From an uncultured bacterium (GTDB lineage Bacteria; Verrucomicrobiota; Kiritimatiellia; PWTM01): a DNA stretch of 64,000 bases. The number at the start of each line of letters is the position of its first letter. Within the stretch, counting starts at the first letter, position 1. The stretch lies in NCBI GenBank assembly GCA_938010045.1, contig CALLFZ010000003.1:1-64000 (forward strand). Reading direction: 5' to 3'. Below the pieces are notes generated by a model. It ran no database searches. It saw nothing but the letters and a program-made list of their open reading frames with translations, and was not told the origin of the DNA. Below are positions 47,701 through 56,188 of the stretch, piece by piece. Both the position numbers and the translations under genes were made by a program.

Positions 47701-48034
47701 GGAGTACCTGTTCAATTTCCAGCTGCTGTACGACATCGAGCGGTGGGGGACGTCGTTCGCGTGGTTCTACACGATCCGCGGCGACATGTTGAAGAGCGGC
47801 GCGGCGATCGGCGAGAGCGGCGCCACGCCCGACATTGTGCTGCGGAAGCAGCCGTCGGTGGGCATCAGCCTCTCGCAGAAGATCGGGCGGCACGTGAAAG
47901 CGACGTTCCGCGCGCAAAACCTGCTCGATCCGCCCGTGCGCGAGGTCTACCGCATCCCGGGGGAGGCGGACGTACCGCGCCGGCAGTACCGCGAGGGTGT
48001 GCGCTACTCGATCGGCCTCAGCGCGGAGTTTTGA
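44768..48034 (+). CDS. TonB-dependent receptor with N-terminal carboxypeptidase-regulatory-like domain
   Basis: The 1088-residue receptor starts at ATG 44768. A signal peptide is followed by a CarboxypepD_reg-like domain (GGIRGGVYDAEFAGPVPEAAV ... FAITDLPPGAYTVVVSKPGF). A possible TonB-box-like EEFIVRD comes before the plug (TMQDTISRELMSRAGASDV ... YATVRGLGDRYVGATVNGLRV ... DFTGGGIDIRT). The barrel fills the rest, ending in YSIGLSAEF with a terminal Phe as outer-membrane barrels require. It likely imports a bulky glycan, siderophore or cobalamin-like ligand. The ExbB/ExbD/TonB genes that would power it lie downstream in the same locus. Confidence 0.93.
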   Translation: MAASRTLRGLMALLASITVAISRGQEAAPRGGIRGGVYDAEFAGPVPEAAVRLLESPRETFTDRHGSFAITDLPPGAYTVVVSKPGFVRQVITGVVVMPGSMADLTVQLRGEVVEMEEFIVRDLELQDTATEAGMLTLRQESLTMQDTISRELMSRAGASDVAGALRLVVGATVVEGKYATVRGLGDRYVGATVNGLRVPSADPKRRAVHLDVFPAGTVEGLSVFKTFTPDLPGDFTGGGIDIRTVRVPDEPFIRFGFSREVNRRVSGKPGYITYEGGGINRWGRHRGARDMVEGMPTMEKDGLAERGVPSAHQEKARSPRDHDQVYRELDRIVRGVSPAMGIQRTRVPDGNHGYDVALGTQFGLGGDWQMGMLGALTYSKKYWLHLGPDNTLRLQGGGADPKEFIPYRREVGTEDLKWSELVTLGLERDDAHRLGLTAMRNRAVTDRAAYREQLHETNTPVWAQHQGIHYTERAIDILQFSGEHKWGERPEGRRGWELRWGVGRNTAEQEEPDVRMFRNVVHPRDNGTFEYQPRPDGASGADEDSSTRIWRNTREINSQYGLHLGIPLSWRAPDWDLSFMGFGDPNAEWPAQDIRLNLGFLRDWTRRHYRQNSFFYMIGPQNPPLYTGPVRSDFPPGAAGRRQFEAARAAWFASPAGQAYQQALDDTAADNALRTYASDRPDALWTDVFTDPDRIGVGEYKNSLRWHLLPKFYDVDYEGLQNLRSGYWSVELPVARQLRLIGGMRVETTEMRVEPTIDSEIIDPERAFLVPVRHYVTNEQGRISYAYLIEGLPKDKAAADISQSDWLRSWGAIWDIAPGMSLRLNWSQTIARPTFLEIAPVITPDYIEGESFIGNRDLKISHIVNRDLRWEWIRGPDEVFAFSVFDKDIQDPIEKETFGHLSESYTLALNYPRGRVEGFEVEARRRLDFLPPPFDGVRLGINYAKLRSWVQYPEELVDAFTPYGLPVRERRPMEGQPEYLFNFQLLYDIERWGTSFAWFYTIRGDMLKSGAAIGESGATPDIVLRKQPSVGISLSQKIGRHVKATFRAQNLLDPPVREVYRIPGEADVPRRQYREGVRYSIGLSAEF

Positions 48035-48037
48035 GCG

Positions 48038-48832
48038 ATGCGGATGACCCTCCCCGTCCGATGGTGCGCGATGCTGCTGGCGGTTGGAGCGGCCGCGGCC
48101 CCCGCGCCGACGCCCGCGACGAACCACACCGCGCCCGACGCCGAGGCCGAGGGACGCGCCGCGATCGAACAATGGGTCGCAACGCGCCGGATTCTGTCGC
48201 GCGAAACACAGGAGTGGCGGGTCGCGCGCGAGGTGCTCGACGGCCGCGCAGAGCTGCTCGCGCGCGAGGTGGACACCATCGAAAAGCAAATTGCGCAAAC
48301 GACGAACGAAATCGGCGAGCTCGACGTGAAACTCGCCGAGGCGCGCGCGCAGCGCGAGCGGCTTGTCGCGGCGACGGCGGGGCTCGACGAGAGCATCGCG
48401 GCGCTCGAACGGCGCGTGCGGGCGCTGCTCCCGCGCGTGCCCGCGCCGCTGCGCGAACGCGTCGAGCCGCTGAGCCAGCGCATCCCCGCCGAGGGCGCCG
48501 CCTCGCCGGCGTCGCTGGCGGAACGGTTTCAGAACGTGATCGGCGTGCTGAACGAGATGCAGAAGTTCGCACGCGAAATCCAGGTCACCAGCGAGGTGCG
48601 TGATTTCGGTGACGGCGGACGGGTGGAGGTCACCGTTCTCTATGTCGGATTGGCGCAAGCGTACTTCGTAAATCCAGCCGGCACGGTCGCCGGCGTCGGC
48701 CGCCCAGGACCGAACGGCTGGAGCTGGGAGCGGGATGACGCACTGGCGCGGGCAGTCCAGGAGGCGATCGCGGTGTACCGGAACGAGCGGCCGGCGGTGT
48801 ACGTGCGGCTGCCGGTGGTGATGGATGACTAA
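48038..48832 (+). CDS. DUF3450 periplasmic coiled-coil protein
   Basis: This 264-residue protein has a signal peptide and a long helical part with heptad character (WVATRRILSRETQEWRVAREVL, VDTIEKQIAQTTNEIGELDVKLAEARAQ). A DUF3450-type C-terminal domain follows (NVIGVLNEMQKFAREIQV, VTVLYVGLAQAYFVNPAG). DUF3450 genes characteristically precede TtpC-ExbB-ExbD-TonB clusters in Vibrio and many marine bacteria. It lies 3 nt after the receptor and overlaps the TtpC-like gene. Confidence 0.85.
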   Translation: MRMTLPVRWCAMLLAVGAAAAPAPTPATNHTAPDAEAEGRAAIEQWVATRRILSRETQEWRVAREVLDGRAELLAREVDTIEKQIAQTTNEIGELDVKLAEARAQRERLVAATAGLDESIAALERRVRALLPRVPAPLRERVEPLSQRIPAEGAASPASLAERFQNVIGVLNEMQKFAREIQVTSEVRDFGDGGRVEVTVLYVGLAQAYFVNPAGTVAGVGRPGPNGWSWERDDALARAVQEAIAVYRNERPAVYVRLPVVMDD

Positions 48833-50423
48833 GCCCACTCCAATGAACGTCGTTGGGCGGCGGTGGTGGTGCGTGGGCGCGGCGCTGATCCTCGCGCACG
48901 CGTCCTTCGCGCAGTTCCCGCCGTTGCGGGAGGCGCGGCCAACGCCGCGTGCCTCGAACGCGTCGGCCCCGGCTCGGCCGGTGCCTCGCGCACCACGGTC
49001 GGCCGCCGCCACCTCCGCGCCGCCGGCGGCGGTGTCGGCGGCGACCTCGGCGGTCTCGTCCGCCGTGGCGCCCGCGGAGATGCCACGCTGGGTAACCTCG
49101 GCGAAGGAGCAACTGGCCGCCGCCATCGCGGAGCTCGACCAGGCACGTCGCACCATCGCCGACGAGCGGCTGGCGCTGAGCCGGCGCATCAACGAACTGG
49201 AACACCGTCTCACCGAGGTCCGCGCCGCCTACGACGGCGTACGCCGGCAGTTCGACCACCGGGCGCTGGATCTCAACAACCTGCGCAACGAGATCAAGGC
49301 GCGCGAGCAGGAGGCCGGGTACCTCTCGAACCTGCTTTCGGAGTACATCCGGAACTTCGAGCCGCGGCTGCACATCGCGGAGGTCGCGCGCCACGCCGAT
49401 GTGCTGCGCGAGGCGCGACTCGCGATGGAGAACAGCACGCTCGAGCCGGCTGAGGGGTATCGGCGGCAGATGGCGGTGGTCGAGAGCAGCCTCGAACGGT
49501 TGGAGCGCCTCGTGGGCGGGTACCGCTATACGGGCGCGGCCGCCGCCGCGGACGGGCGCATGGTCGAAGGCGTCTTCGCGGTGTTCGGGCCGATGGTGCT
49601 CTTCGCGTCGGAGGACGGCGAGCACGTTGGCCTCGTCGAGCAGCGGCTCGGTTCGATGGAGCCCTCGGTCGAGCCGTTCGGTGACCCGACGCTGGCCGAG
49701 GCAGCGGTGGGACTGGTGCGCGACGGCGGTGGCACTCTGCCGTTCGATGCCAGCCTCGGCAATGCGCGCAAGGTCGAGCGCACGCGTGAGACGCTCTGGG
49801 AGCACATTCAAAAAGGCGGCGCGGTGATCTGGCCGATCCTTGGCGTTGCGGCGGTGGCGGCGCTGGTCGCGCTGACGAAGTGGATCGGACTAGCCCGCGT
49901 GCGCGTGCCGGACGATCGCGACCTCGCTCCGCTGCTCGAGGCCGCCGCCGCGCGCGACGCCGCGGCGGTGCGGGAGGCGGCCGCCGCGTGGCCCGGCCCG
50001 ACGGCCGACGTGATCGGCGCCGGGGTCGCGCACCTCGCGCACGGCCGAGATTTGATCGAAGAGGCGATGTTTGAGCAGATCCTGCGCGCGCGCGCGCGAT
50101 TCCAACGCGGATTACCGATCCTCGCGGTCGCGGCCGCGAGCGCTCCGCTACTGGGTCTTCTCGGCACGGTCACGGGCATCATTTCCACGTTCAAGCTGCT
50201 GACGGTGTTTGGCACGGGCGACGTGAAGATGCTTTCGGCGGGCATTTCCGAGGCGCTGATCACGACGGAATTCGGTCTCTACGTCGCGATTCCGTCGCTC
50301 CTATCCCACTCGTTCCTTTCGCGGAAAGCCAAGGCGCTGACCGACCGCCTCGAGCGGTTGGCGGTCGCATTCCTCGCGCAGGTGGAGAAGGGGCGCGAGA
50401 CGGTGGCGGAGGTTGCGGCATGA
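48825..50423 (+). CDS. TtpC-like MotA/TolQ/ExbB protein with periplasmic coiled coil
   Basis: This 532-residue protein begins at ATG 48825 or ATG 48843 and has a signal sequence (RWWCVGAALILAHASFAQ). An Ala/Pro linker comes next, then a coiled coil at roughly 85-190 (ELDQARRTIADERLALSRRINELEHRL) and a beta-rich periplasmic domain. The C-terminal half is the ExbB-type channel: [44 protein letters not shown] and STFGLYVAIPSLLSH-like elements. TtpC in Vibrio is required by the TonB2 system and bridges it to the envelope. The order here, DUF3450-TtpC-ExbB-ExbD-TonB-TPR, matches. Confidence 0.88.
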   Translation: MTKPTPMNVVGRRWWCVGAALILAHASFAQFPPLREARPTPRASNASAPARPVPRAPRSAAATSAPPAAVSAATSAVSSAVAPAEMPRWVTSAKEQLAAAIAELDQARRTIADERLALSRRINELEHRLTEVRAAYDGVRRQFDHRALDLNNLRNEIKAREQEAGYLSNLLSEYIRNFEPRLHIAEVARHADVLREARLAMENSTLEPAEGYRRQMAVVESSLERLERLVGGYRYTGAAAAADGRMVEGVFAVFGPMVLFASEDGEHVGLVEQRLGSMEPSVEPFGDPTLAEAAVGLVRDGGGTLPFDASLGNARKVERTRETLWEHIQKGGAVIWPILGVAAVAALVALTKWIGLARVRVPDDRDLAPLLEAAAARDAAAVREAAAAWPGPTADVIGAGVAHLAHGRDLIEEAMFEQILRARARFQRGLPILAVAAASAPLLGLLGTVTGIISTFKLLTVFGTGDVKMLSAGISEALITTEFGLYVAIPSLLSHSFLSRKAKALTDRLERLAVAFLAQVEKGRETVAEVAA

Positions 50424-51094
50424 ATGCGGCACTCGGGCAGGGACTCCTCGCCGAAGCGGCGAACATCTGGACAGGCGGTGGATGGGGCATGTTCGCGCTG
50501 GCGGCGAATGGCGTTGTGTTGTTCGGCGTGGCGGGTCGCATGTTGCTGCGACTGTCGGCACTGGGACGGCTGGCGCCGCCGGCCGAGGGCGAGGTGCGCA
50601 CCGGCGACACGCCGGGCGTGCGGCTGGCGCGGGTGGCCGCGCGGGAACGCGACGAAGCGGGTGTGCTTCGCGTCTTCGCGGCCGCGCGGCATGACCTGCT
50701 GACGCCGTTCGAGCGCGATCACCGGGTGCTGCAGGTCGCGGTGCGCGCGGCGCCGCTGCTCGGCTTGCTCGGCACGGTCACGGGCATGCTCGCCACCTTC
50801 CATGGCCTCGCGACCGGTGGCTCGGCCGAGAAGACGATGACGATCGTCGCCGGCGGCATTTCCGAGGCGCTGATCACGACGGAGACCGGCCTCGTGATGG
50901 CCCTCGTCGGACTTATGATCGAAAACCTGCTGCAGCGGCGTCAGCAGCGGATTGAGCAGGCGCTCGCACACCTCGAGACGTTCTGTCTGCAGAGGCTTCA
51001 CCGGAGCGCCGCGCCGGCGGTGACGGACGGCGGCGGCCGTCCCACACCGGTGCCCTCGGCGGTGCTCGCCTGCGCGGGAGAGACGGCCGGATGA
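50420..51094 (+). CDS. exbB: ExbB proton-channel protein
   Basis: This 224-residue protein in an ATGA overlap with the TtpC-like gene has three membrane helices. The second and third carry the ExbB signature [19 protein letters not shown] and [24 protein letters not shown], including the Thr and Glu that line the proton path. Together with ExbD it energises the TonB protein encoded 400 nt downstream. Confidence 0.92.
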   Translation: MNAALGQGLLAEAANIWTGGGWGMFALAANGVVLFGVAGRMLLRLSALGRLAPPAEGEVRTGDTPGVRLARVAARERDEAGVLRVFAAARHDLLTPFERDHRVLQVAVRAAPLLGLLGTVTGMLATFHGLATGGSAEKTMTIVAGGISEALITTETGLVMALVGLMIENLLQRRQQRIEQALAHLETFCLQRLHRSAAPAVTDGGGRPTPVPSAVLACAGETAG

Positions 51095-51504
51095 GGCGGT
51101 TCGGCTCCATGGCGGATGACGCGGGCGAGACCAACATCGACATCTCGCCGCTGATCGATTGCATCTTCATCCTGCTGCTCTTCTTCATCGTGACCACGAC
51201 GTTCGTCGAGGAGACGGGCGTCGAGGTCGATAAGCCCACCGCAGCGGCCGCGGTCAACCTCGAGAAAAACAGTGTTCTGCTGGCCGTCACGTCGCGCGGG
51301 GAGGTGGTGTACGGCGGTCGGGATATCGGTGTGGGCGGCGTACGCTCGGTCGTCCGCCGGCTCATCGAGAAGGAGGATCTGCCGGTCATCATCCAGGTGG
51401 ATCAGGCGGTGCCCTCCGGGCTGCTGGTGCGCGTGATTGACGAGGCGAAGCTGGCCGGCGCGAAGCGCGTGAACCTGGCGACCCGGCGCGGGGAGGGCGC
51501 ATGA
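51091..51504 (+). CDS. exbD: ExbD
   Basis: This 137-residue canonical ExbD has an N-terminal cytoplasmic tail with [19 protein letters not shown]. The Asp in PLID is the essential membrane carboxylate. The periplasmic domain follows ([49 protein letters not shown]). It overlaps exbB and tonB by 4 nt each, so the three proteins are made in coupled amounts. Confidence 0.93.
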   Translation: MRRFGSMADDAGETNIDISPLIDCIFILLLFFIVTTTFVEETGVEVDKPTAAAAVNLEKNSVLLAVTSRGEVVYGGRDIGVGGVRSVVRRLIEKEDLPVIIQVDQAVPSGLLVRVIDEAKLAGAKRVNLATRRGEGA

Positions 51505-52190
51505 GCGTCGGGCGGCCATCACGAATCCGCCGGGCGATCGTGGCCTTGGTGCGCGGCGGGATTGTCGCGGCGTTCGCCGTGGCGCTCACCGTGGCTGTGT
51601 TTCTTGTGTTGCCCCTGATCCAACGGATCGCGCGCCCACCGGCTTCGGAGGTGGAACTTCGCCAGGTGGCGACCGCCGCGCTGCCGCCGCCCCCCGCGCC
51701 GCCGCCGCCCGAACCCGAGCCCGAGAAACCCGAGGAGGAACCGCCGCCCCCCGAACTCGATTCGCCGGCGCCCCCCCCGATGGACCTGGCCGCGCTCGAA
51801 CTGGCGCTCGACCCCGGGCTGGGCGGTGGCGGCGCGGTACTCGATCTGGGCTCGAGGCTGCTTTCGACGCTCGACCAGCGGGCCAAGGAGGAGGGCGAGG
51901 CGGTCTTTTCGGTGGCGGATCTCGACCAGATGCCGCGGCCGGTCCACCAGCCCGCGCCGGAGTATCCGCCCGATCTGAAGCGCAAGCGCGTCGAGGGAAC
52001 GGTCCACGTGGTGTTCCTCGTGGATCCGGCGGGCGCGGTTCAGAACCCGACGGTGGTGCAGTCGGTGCATCCGGCGCTCGATCGCGCCGCGCTGCAGGCG
52101 GTGCGGCGGTGGAGGTTCGACCCCGGCCGGCGGGGCGGTCAGCCGGTGGCGTTTCGCATGAAGGTACCGATCACATTCGCATTGCGATGA
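51501..52190 (+). CDS. tonB: TonB energy transducer
   Basis: This 229-residue protein has one membrane anchor near residues 12-40 and a classic Pro-rich periplasmic spacer ([20 protein letters not shown]). The C-terminal TonB domain is visible as [39 protein letters not shown] and [20 protein letters not shown]. It should contact the TonB box of the receptor encoded upstream. A run of C bases (51770-51778) in the spacer is a likely site of slippage but the frame is intact. Confidence 0.93.
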   Translation: MSVGRPSRIRRAIVALVRGGIVAAFAVALTVAVFLVLPLIQRIARPPASEVELRQVATAALPPPPAPPPPEPEPEKPEEEPPPPELDSPAPPPMDLAALELALDPGLGGGGAVLDLGSRLLSTLDQRAKEEGEAVFSVADLDQMPRPVHQPAPEYPPDLKRKRVEGTVHVVFLVDPAGAVQNPTVVQSVHPALDRAALQAVRRWRFDPGRRGGQPVAFRMKVPITFALR

Positions 52191-53575
52191 TCCGGATGGT
52201 GACCATGGTGGTGGTCGCGGCGGCGCTCGCGTTCGCGCGTGCGGAGGATGAGGAGCTGCGCGTGCTGCGCAGTCCGGCATTCCGGCGCGCGATGCTCGGT
52301 GAGTTCGGCATGCGGACCGAGGTCGAACCGCGCGTGACCGAAGCCGAGCGCGCGCTGCTCGAAAAGGTCGCCGCGGCAATGGGCGCGCGGGGCGGCATGG
52401 CCGCTGCGCGGCGGATGCTCGAGAACGCGGTCACGCCCAGCTCCAGCGCCGCGCTCGATTTCGCACTTGCTCATCTTGGGTTCCTCGAGGGCGACCTCGA
52501 CCGCGCGGCGGCCGGTTACGCGCGCGCGATCGCGAAATTCCCGGCGTTCCTGCGCGCGCACAAGCAGCTGGGCGTGGTCCATGTGCGCGCCGGCCGCTTC
52601 GGCGAAGCGGTGCCGCGGCTCGCGCGCGCGATCGAGCTGGGCGGCGGCGATGGCCTTACCTACGGCCTGCTCGGGTTCGCGTGTCTTCAAACCGACCGGC
52701 TCACCGCCGCCGAAAGCGCCTACCGGATGGCGATCCTGCTGCAGCCCGACGTGCCCGACTGGCGCCTGGGGCTCGCGCGCGTGTTCTTCCGGCAGGGGCG
52801 ACATGCGGAGGTCGTCGCGCTCTGCGACGAGCTCATCCGGGCCGAGCCGAATCGGCCGGAGTACCGCGCGCTGCAGGCCGGCGCCTATCTCGGGCTGCGC
52901 GAAACCCAGAAGGCCACCGAACTCTACGAGATGCTCGATCTCGCCGGCCACGCGACGCCCGAGATGTTGCAGACGCTCGGCGACGTGCAATTGCGCGATG
53001 GCTATGCGGACCTGGCCGCTGATGCCTACCTGCGCGCGCTCGAACGCGGCGGGGCCGCCCACATCGAGCGCACGGTCCGCGCCGCCGAACTGCTGGCCGC
53101 ACGCGGATCCCCCGCCGAGGCGCAGCGGCTCGCCGACCGCGTGCGCGAGATCGCGGCCGGCTCGCTCGACGATTCCATGAAGATCCGACTGCTGAAGCTC
53201 GCCGCGCGCGCGGCCGCCGCGCAAGGCGAACCCGCCGAGGAGCAGATCCGCCGGCTCGAGGAGATCGTGGCGTCCGACCCGCTTGACGGCGAGACGCTGA
53301 TTCTCCTCGCCCAGCACCACGCCGCGGCGGGGGATCTGGACCGCGCGACGCTGCTCTTCGAGCGGGCGGCCGCGATCGAGGCCACCGAGGCGGACGCGCG
53401 GCTGCGGCACGCCCAGTGCCTCGTGCGCGCGGGCCGCTACGCCGACGCGCTGCCGCTGCTCAAGCGCGCTCAAGAGCTGCGCCCGCGCGACGAAGTGGCG
53501 AGGTATCTGGAACAGGTGGAGCGAATGGCCCGGCTGCGGCGCGGCACCGCGAGCGCGGCCGGGGGAGGTCAGTAG
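52187..53575 (+). CDS. Secreted TPR protein of the TonB2-type locus
   Basis: This 462-residue protein starts at ATG 52187 in an ATGA overlap with tonB. A signal peptide (MVVVAAALAFARA) is followed by at least ten TPR units, e.g. ALDFALAHLGFLEGDLDRAAAGYARAI, VVHVRAGRFGEAVPRLARAIEL and LAQHHAAAGDLDRATLLFERAAAI. Vibrio TonB2 clusters also end with a TPR gene. It presumably organises the periplasmic part of the transport complex. Confidence 0.88.
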   Translation: MIRMVTMVVVAAALAFARAEDEELRVLRSPAFRRAMLGEFGMRTEVEPRVTEAERALLEKVAAAMGARGGMAAARRMLENAVTPSSSAALDFALAHLGFLEGDLDRAAAGYARAIAKFPAFLRAHKQLGVVHVRAGRFGEAVPRLARAIELGGGDGLTYGLLGFACLQTDRLTAAESAYRMAILLQPDVPDWRLGLARVFFRQGRHAEVVALCDELIRAEPNRPEYRALQAGAYLGLRETQKATELYEMLDLAGHATPEMLQTLGDVQLRDGYADLAADAYLRALERGGAAHIERTVRAAELLAARGSPAEAQRLADRVREIAAGSLDDSMKIRLLKLAARAAAAQGEPAEEQIRRLEEIVASDPLDGETLILLAQHHAAAGDLDRATLLFERAAAIEATEADARLRHAQCLVRAGRYADALPLLKRAQELRPRDEVARYLEQVERMARLRRGTASAAGGGQ

Positions 53576-53619
53576 TGGAGCGGCGCGCTGCGCCGATGTG
53601 GAAAGGACACAAGCGACCG

Positions 53620-54528
53620 ATGAAGACATCGATGCGGAATCAACTGATCGTGGTGATGACGGCCCTGGCTGCGGCCCTCGCGGCCGCGCAAATCGCACCG
53701 GATGAGTCGCCGGCCACCGCCACGGGTCAGCTCGAACTTACTGAGGCCGAACCGTGGAGGGTGGCCGTGGACGGCCTCAGCTACCTCGTCGTCTGGCAGC
53801 ACGATGCGCTACAGACGCGCGCCGACTACGAGGCCGACCGCCGCGAAAGCTGGCGCGACGGCGACGTGAACGGCAACGGCTGGGGCCTGCGCCTCTCGGT
53901 CGCGAAGGGCGACGGCGCCGCCTCGGTGCGCTACATCGGCGCAAACTACGATTACGAGCGGCACGAGCCGAACGGTCACCACGAGATCGAGAGTGACCGT
54001 AACGACCTCGAGATTCTGTGGAGCCAGCGCGCCGGCGCGACCGAGCACGCGGAGTGGGGCTGGGAGCTCGGCTACCGGTATCTCGGCATCACGAAACGCA
54101 TTGACCTGCGCGAGGGGCGCGACCGGTTTCAGGCCTCGGAGAACACCAACTGGCACTTCCTCGAGGCGGGCTACTTCGGTCGCTGGCGTCCGTTCCGGGG
54201 GCCCAACTTCGGCGTGTATGCGCTGATCCGCGGCATGCTCGGCGAGGCGCGCGGCATCGCCCGCGAGGGGAGCGATCACGCCTGGGATGGCGACATCAAG
54301 GAACGCTACCGTAACGATTACTCGCTCGCGTACGGCGCGCGCGGCGAGTTCGGCGTGGACTGGTTCCTGAAGAACGGCATCCGCGCAAGCGTCAGCTATC
54401 ACCGCGAGTGGGCGTACTCGTTCGACTCGACCGATTCGGGTCTCGTCGTGTTTCCGGACAACTCCGATGCGCTCTTCATCGAGAACGTCTACGCCGTCGT
54501 GATCAGCGTCGGCTACATGTTCCGGTAA
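53620..54528 (+). CDS. Outer-membrane beta-barrel protein
   Basis: This 302-residue protein has a signal peptide (QLIVVMTALAAALAAAQ) and alternating polar/aromatic strands (LSYLVVWQHDALQ, WGWELGYRYLGITK, HFLEAGYFGRWRPF). The C-terminus VYAVVISVGYMFR ends in an aromatic-rich strand as outer-membrane barrels do. I chose ATG 53620 (MKTSMRNQ), with AAGGA 12 nt before it; ATG 53596 and 53632 are possible. It follows the TPR gene by 44 nt and may be a porin or accessory channel of the uptake locus. Confidence 0.75.
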   Translation: MKTSMRNQLIVVMTALAAALAAAQIAPDESPATATGQLELTEAEPWRVAVDGLSYLVVWQHDALQTRADYEADRRESWRDGDVNGNGWGLRLSVAKGDGAASVRYIGANYDYERHEPNGHHEIESDRNDLEILWSQRAGATEHAEWGWELGYRYLGITKRIDLREGRDRFQASENTNWHFLEAGYFGRWRPFRGPNFGVYALIRGMLGEARGIAREGSDHAWDGDIKERYRNDYSLAYGARGEFGVDWFLKNGIRASVSYHREWAYSFDSTDSGLVVFPDNSDALFIENVYAVVISVGYMFR

Positions 54529-54697
54529 AGGAATCACGGCCGTTCCGTAATCGAAAACACGATGCGATTTAGCGAGGCCCACATCAAATGCTAACCGCCC
54601 TCAGCGATCGTATCGCGCGTGCGGACGACCCGGGCCGCCGGAACCGCCGGGGACGGCGGGTCGCGCGGCGGGCGACCAGCAGAGGAGATTCGACGAC

Positions 54698-55444
54698 GTG
54701 AACACGACGATGGCGATGGTAGTGGCGGTGGGACTGACGGCGGGACTCGGCCACGCGCAGTCGTTCCCGAGCAAGAACTCGGTTGGCGTGGTCCCGATCA
54801 CGATTCCACCCGCGGGCGGATCGGTTCAGATGGGGATCCACCTTCAAAGCCTGAGCGGGGTGGGAGCGATCACCGCGGTGGAGCTCTTTGGCTCAAACCA
54901 GTTGGTTAAGGCGAATCTGCCGGCTTCGGCCACCCGCATCCACATCTGGAGCGCGGCAAGCCAGCAGTACCGGACGCTGTATCAGCGGCTCGATGGACGG
55001 TATCGCCTCACGACCGGCGAATACACGAACTTCGTGTTTGGAACCGGCGATGCCGTATGGTTGCAGTCTCCAACGACCAGCACGGCGCCGCATACGATCT
55101 ATGTGGTCGGCGAGGTGCTGTCCGTCCTCGAAGTGCAGCGTCCAATGCCCCCGGGACTGCGTATGATCGCCAATCCATTCTTCGCCCCGTGGTTCCTCAA
55201 CGGACCCGGTATGACCTGGGTCGTAGACGGAGCGAAACGTGGCGTTCCTCTGACGGCCGACGCCATCTACCTGTGGGACGGTACAACCTACCGCTCCTAT
55301 TACCTGCGCAGCTCCAACTCGAATTGGTGCGACGTCGCCAACAATGCCGTTCTCACGACGCCGGTGCCGGTCGGCAGCGGATTCTGGTACCTCGGGCGCG
55401 GAACGAACTTTGTGAGCCGGATCCCGAAGTGGACGGGGAACTGA
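54698..55444 (+). CDS. Secreted protein of unknown function
   Basis: This 248-residue protein has a GTG start at 54698 with AGGAGA 10 nt upstream, and a signal peptide (MAMVVAVGLTAGLGHAQ). The rest is beta-rich with little Lys and only one Cys (VVPITIPPAGGSVQMGIHL, GDAVWLQSPTTSTAPHTIYVVG, ADAIYLWDGTTYRSYYLRS, GSGFWYLGRGTNFV). GC content is somewhat lower than in the surrounding genes. I do not recognise the family. It stands next to the PEP-CTERM gene, and the similar base usage suggests they may have arrived together. Confidence 0.7.
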   Translation: MNTTMAMVVAVGLTAGLGHAQSFPSKNSVGVVPITIPPAGGSVQMGIHLQSLSGVGAITAVELFGSNQLVKANLPASATRIHIWSAASQQYRTLYQRLDGRYRLTTGEYTNFVFGTGDAVWLQSPTTSTAPHTIYVVGEVLSVLEVQRPMPPGLRMIANPFFAPWFLNGPGMTWVVDGAKRGVPLTADAIYLWDGTTYRSYYLRSSNSNWCDVANNAVLTTPVPVGSGFWYLGRGTNFVSRIPKWTGN

Positions 55445-55538
55445 GGAGACGTCGGGTCGGTCGGAGCGCGAGGCGTTTCGACCATGGGTAACATATGAAC
55501 GAACCAACACGAAACGAGCAGAAGGGAGAACAACGCAA

Positions 55539-56117
55539 ATGAAAAGTATGCTGATCAAGACGGCCGGGTTCGCAATGTGGCTGGCCACGGTATGTGTCGT
55601 ACAGGCTCAGGGACCGTATCCCCTCCAATTGCTGTGGGGGTCTCAAGAAACCGGCTTCAATGCCGATGGAGAGCCCGATATTATCCGACCGGACGGCACC
55701 CCGGTGCCTGTAGATTCCACGTGGGCGGCGCAGATCGTCCTCGCCAGCGATCCCAGCGTGGTGCTCTACACGGCCCATCACCATCCGGACTACGGATTTT
55801 GGGCCTTCGTGGGCGATCCGGGAGTTGCCTTCCAGGCGGCCGTCATTCCGCCGTCGGCCAGCGGGATGCCGATCATGACGCGGATCTTCAATGATCCCAA
55901 TCCGCTGAACGCGACGATGTTCGCCGACGCCGGCGTCATCACGTTCACATGGGATCCCTATGGTCTTCCACCGATCCCGAAAGACTATGATTTCGGCACG
56001 GTGCCGCAGAGCGCGTGGCAGGTGATCCCCGAGCCGGGGTCCGCGGCGCTGCTGGCGCTGGGCGCAGGCGGCGCGGTGCTGGTGCGCCGTTGGCGCCGTC
56101 GGCTCGACCGGGACTGA
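55539..56117 (+). CDS. PEP-CTERM sorting-domain protein
   Basis: This 192-residue protein has a signal peptide (MKSMLIKTAGFAMWLATVCVVQAQ) and a mature beta-rich part. The C-terminus is VIPEPGSAALLALGAGGAVLVRRWRRR: the PEP motif, a membrane helix and an Arg-rich tail. Exosortase cleaves such proteins and hands them to the cell surface in organisms that make an extracellular polysaccharide. No exosortase is in the window. GAAGGGAGAA precedes the start. A strong palindromic terminator follows 24 nt after the stop. Confidence 0.88.
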   Translation: MKSMLIKTAGFAMWLATVCVVQAQGPYPLQLLWGSQETGFNADGEPDIIRPDGTPVPVDSTWAAQIVLASDPSVVLYTAHHHPDYGFWAFVGDPGVAFQAAVIPPSASGMPIMTRIFNDPNPLNATMFADAGVITFTWDPYGLPPIPKDYDFGTVPQSAWQVIPEPGSAALLALGAGGAVLVRRWRRRLDRD

Positions 56118-56141
56118 GCCGCTGTTAGAAAACGGTTAGAG

Positions 56142-56175
56142 GCAAAAACCGCGGGGCGCCACCCGCGGTTTTTGC
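56142..56175. terminator. Palindromic (bidirectional) terminator
   Basis: GCAAAAACCGCGGG (56142-56155) and CCCGCGGTTTTTGC (56162-56175) form a perfect 14-bp hairpin with a six-base loop. The A-run on the 5' arm and T-run on the 3' arm let it work in both directions. It separates the PEP-CTERM gene from the TPR gene that starts at 56189. Confidence 0.9.
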
Positions 56176-56188
56176 GTATCCTAGTCAC

